Source: PALSA-607 sp036510735
Lineage (GTDB): Bacteria > Actinomycetota > Actinomycetes > Acidothermales > Acidothermaceae
Assembly: GCA_036510735.1 (NCBI GenBank)
Contig: DATCDK010000042.1
Span: 1-14,589, forward strand
Reading direction: 5' to 3'
DNA length: 14,589 nt
Under the pieces are notes generated by a model. It did not search any database and was not told the DNA's origin. It was given only the letters and a program-made list of their open reading frames with translations. This document shows positions 12,462 through 14,589 of the stretch, piece by piece. The position numbers and the translations under genes were made by a program. The stretch's first letter is position 1, and every line of letters begins with the position of its first letter.

Positions 12462-14589
12462 CTATCGGCCGACGAGGCGGCGAACCGTATCAACCAGCTC
12501 GGTCTGATCGAAGTCGCTCTTGAGGAGATACGCGCTCGCGCCGGCCTCAAGACCCGCGCGGCGGTCACTCTCGTCGCCACGTGACGTCATGATCACGACC
12601 GGCACCTGCTCCCAGCCTCGGGTCCGGCGGATCGTGCGGGTCAGCGTGAAACCGTCCATGCCCGGCATCTCGACATCCGACAGGACAAGGTCAGCCGGTT
12701 CCGCCCGCAGGCGCGCGATGCCATCGAGGCCGTCGACGGCGGTCACCACGTCGTAGCCGGCGCTTTCCAAGATCACTCGCTCGAGCTCGCGCACGCCGAC
12801 GGAGTCCTCGACCACCAAAATCCTGGGCTTGCGGCCGATCACCGGAGCTACGGGCTCGGCGGCAGACGACGAGACGCCATGATGGATCGATCCGCCGACG
12901 TGACCAGTGCCACCAGCGCGCACCGAAATCTCTCGCAGGTCGATCAGGCACACGACGCTGCCATCGCCGTCGATCGTCGCGCCGGTCACCAGCGGGAGCC
13001 GACCGACGAACGAGCCGAGGTCCTTCACGACCAACTCGAGCTCGCCTTCGAGTCGATCGACCGACCAGGCAATGAGGTCGCTCGCGCCGCCGTTGCGCAC
13101 GACCAGCGCGGCGCGCGGCTCGCGTTCACCCTCGACACCCAGCGCAGCACCGAGATCGAGCAACGGCACCGCGATGCCGTGCCGGATCACTACAGGGACG
13201 CCGGCCACGTTGTCGACGGCGACATCGCGCAAGCTCACTGATTCGATCACCGCAGGTACCGGCACGGCATACCGCTCGTTGCCGACCCGCGCGATCAGGC
13301 ATCGCAGCACGCCGAGGGTGATCGGCAGCGTCAGAACGAACCGAGTGCCCGAACCCAGCTCGCTTAACACGTCGATCGTGCCGCCCAGGTCGTCGACCGC
13401 GGTCTTCACCACGTCGAGACCGACCCCGCGACCCGAGGTCGACGTCACCGTGGGTGATGTCGAGAACGATGCGAGAAAGAGCAGTTGGAAGAGCTGCGCG
13501 CCGGCCAATGTGCTGCCGGCCGGCAACAGGCCTCGCTCGATCGCGGTGGCCCGCACCTTGTCTTCGTCGATACCGCGACCGTCGTCGGCGACCTCAAGCA
13601 CCACGGTGCCGCCGGCCGCCTTCGCGGAGACCGTCACGGTCGCTCGCGGCGGCTTGTCGAGAGCGCCACGCACCTCGGGTGTCTCACAGCCATGGTCGAC
13701 GGCGTTGATGACGAGGTGTTTGAGGGCGTCGGCCACGCCGTCGAGCACCTTCTTGTCGAGTTCGACGTCCTCCCCCACCAGGATCAGCCGCACGTCCTTG
13801 CCGGTCGAGCTGGCGACATCGCGGATCAGCCGCGGGAACGCAGCAACGACCCGGCGCACCGGCACCATCGCCAGTCCCATCGCACCGTCGCGGACAAGCG
13901 CGAGCCGACCACGCGAATCCTCGACCAGCTCACGCAATTGGTGCCCCGACGACTGCATCTGGTCGGTCACCGACATGACGTGGTAGACCGCAGCCTCGAC
14001 GTCGCCCGGCAAGCTTCCGCCGCTGGCTGCAACTGCATCGCGAAGAGCACGCAACCAGTGTTTCTGGTCAGCCGCCAACGCAATAACTCGCTCCGCGTTC
14101 TGCTCCACCCGCCGCGCGTCGAGTTCGGCTTCACCGACGACATCGAGCAAGTCGTACACCCGTTGCGACGTGACCCGCACCGAATCAACCGCTCGCTCGC
14201 CGCCGCCGTCCACCAAGGCAACGGGCGCACTCACCGCACCCGACGACGCGGGCGGCGGCACGGTCAACGACAGTGATGAATCGAGCGTCGAAGGCGCAGG
14301 GACTGTCGGCGGCGCCGGCACGATGAGAGTGCGCTTACGACCAGCCGGGACGGCGGGGGGTGCGGGCGCAGGTTCTGCGGCGGGCGGAGCGGGTTGCGGC
14401 ATCCGCGGGATCGTGACCGGGTCATCGCCCTCGAGCGCACCGCGCAGCGCGTTGACCAAGTCGGTGAGGTACTCGTCGACGGCCGGCGTCGGGTTAGGCG
14501 CGATCGAGCGGCTGATGCCGTCGACCGTTGCGAGTAAAACGTCGACATAATCGCGACGCACCTGGAACCGGCCGTCGCGCAATGCACCG
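12462..14589 (-). CDS. CheA-type hybrid histidine kinase with CheW-like and receiver domains (5' end outside window)
   Basis: The frame is open to the right edge (it reads GALRDGRF there), so the start and the phospho-accepting HPt domain lie outside. Counting from 14582, residues 5-50 look like the end of an HPt unit and 60-128 are a Pro/Ala-rich linker. The dimerisation helices are at about 140-225. The HATPase domain is at 265-420 with N-box LKHLVINAVDHG, G1 VADDGRGID, F-box FLASFSTS and G2 GRGVGLDVV. A CheW-like domain follows at 424-555 and a receiver at 586-706 with phospho-acceptor D636 (LVLSDVEMPGMDG) and K688. This is a CheA with a fused receiver, as used in chemosensory-like systems controlling motility, pili or development. 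Its input receptors would be encoded off-window. Start codons visible near the edge are internal. Confidence 0.95.
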   Translation of the reverse strand, partial: GALRDGRFQVRRDYVDVLLATVDGISRSIAPNPTPAVDEYLTDLVNALRGALEGDDPVTIPRMPQPAPPAAEPAPAPPAVPAGRKRTLIVPAPPTVPAPSTLDSSLSLTVPPPASSGAVSAPVALVDGGGERAVDSVRVTSQRVYDLLDVVGEAELDARRVEQNAERVIALAADQKHWLRALRDAVAASGGSLPGDVEAAVYHVMSVTDQMQSSGHQLRELVEDSRGRLALVRDGAMGLAMVPVRRVVAAFPRLIRDVASSTGKDVRLILVGEDVELDKKVLDGVADALKHLVINAVDHGCETPEVRGALDKPPRATVTVSAKAAGGTVVLEVADDGRGIDEDKVRATAIERGLLPAGSTLAGAQLFQLLFLASFSTSPTVTSTSGRGVGLDVVKTAVDDLGGTIDVLSELGSGTRFVLTLPITLGVLRCLIARVGNERYAVPVPAVIESVSLRDVAVDNVAGVPVVIRHGIAVPLLDLGAALGVEGEREPRAALVVRNGGASDLIAWSVDRLEGELELVVKDLGSFVGRLPLVTGATIDGDGSVVCLIDLREISVRAGGTGHVGGSIHHGVSSSAAEPVAPVIGRKPRILVVEDSVGVRELERVILESAGYDVVTAVDGLDGIARLRAEPADLVLSDVEMPGMDGFTLTRTIRRTRGWEQVPVVIMTSRGDESDRRAGLEAGASAYLLKSDFDQTELVDTVRRLVGR

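Noticed and set aside
12907..13986. Plus-strand open frame (359 codons) opposite the CheA-type kinase gene
   Set aside because: Low-complexity Ser/Thr/Arg/Pro translation lying fully antisense to a kinase with all ATPase motifs. It is an antisense shadow.

Overview
The window reads as chromosomal DNA of a high-GC actinobacterium. Supporting signs are strong G/C bias at third codon positions, frequent GTG starts, a SigE-type sigma factor, an MfpA-like pentapeptide protein, a 13E12-type HNH nuclease fragment and lipoproteins of single-membrane type. No rRNA, tRNA, CRISPR array or intact insertion sequence is visible. Genus-level assignment is not possible from the sequence alone. No stretch over 300 bases lacks a gene.

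Layout. (1) 1-640, minus: the HNH end of a 13E12/DUF222-type nuclease gene. It lacks its N-terminal domain and carries four 39-bp repeats with palindromic cores. (2) 641-3036, minus: three overlapping genes for a lipoprotein, a SigE-family sigma factor and a one-pass membrane protein with a large outer repeat domain, probably one signalling unit. (3) 3114-4224, plus: an MfpA-like pentapeptide protein and a UPF0303 protein. (4) 4214-5330, minus: a toxin-antitoxin locus with promoter and operator-like repeats. The toxin frame is broken by an early amber codon; the antitoxin is intact and fused to a DUF2188 domain. (5) 5423-6412, plus: a lipoprotein-like membrane protein with a Trp/Pro-rich tail. 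(6) 6426-7569: divergent genes for an isochorismatase-fold protein lacking the nucleophilic cysteine and a RibD/DHFR-like reductase. (7) 7612-8992, plus: a PadR regulator and its membrane-protein partner. (8) 9003-14589, minus: a CheA-type hybrid kinase (running off the right edge), a receiver-GAF response regulator, a flavin reductase-like protein and a VanW-domain envelope protein, all co-directional with short gaps.

Two themes stand out. Several promoters place a -10 element exactly 6 nt before a GTG or ATG, which predicts leaderless mRNAs. Much of the window is signalling or envelope machinery (sigma factor with membrane partner, PadR pair, CheA hybrid with receiver-GAF, VanW), with small defence or stress modules between. 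I do not see a clear wholly new system. The best candidates for a second look are the lipoprotein-sigma-propeller unit, the antitoxin-DUF2188 fusion beside its broken toxin, and the kinase/GAF/flavin reductase/VanW cluster.
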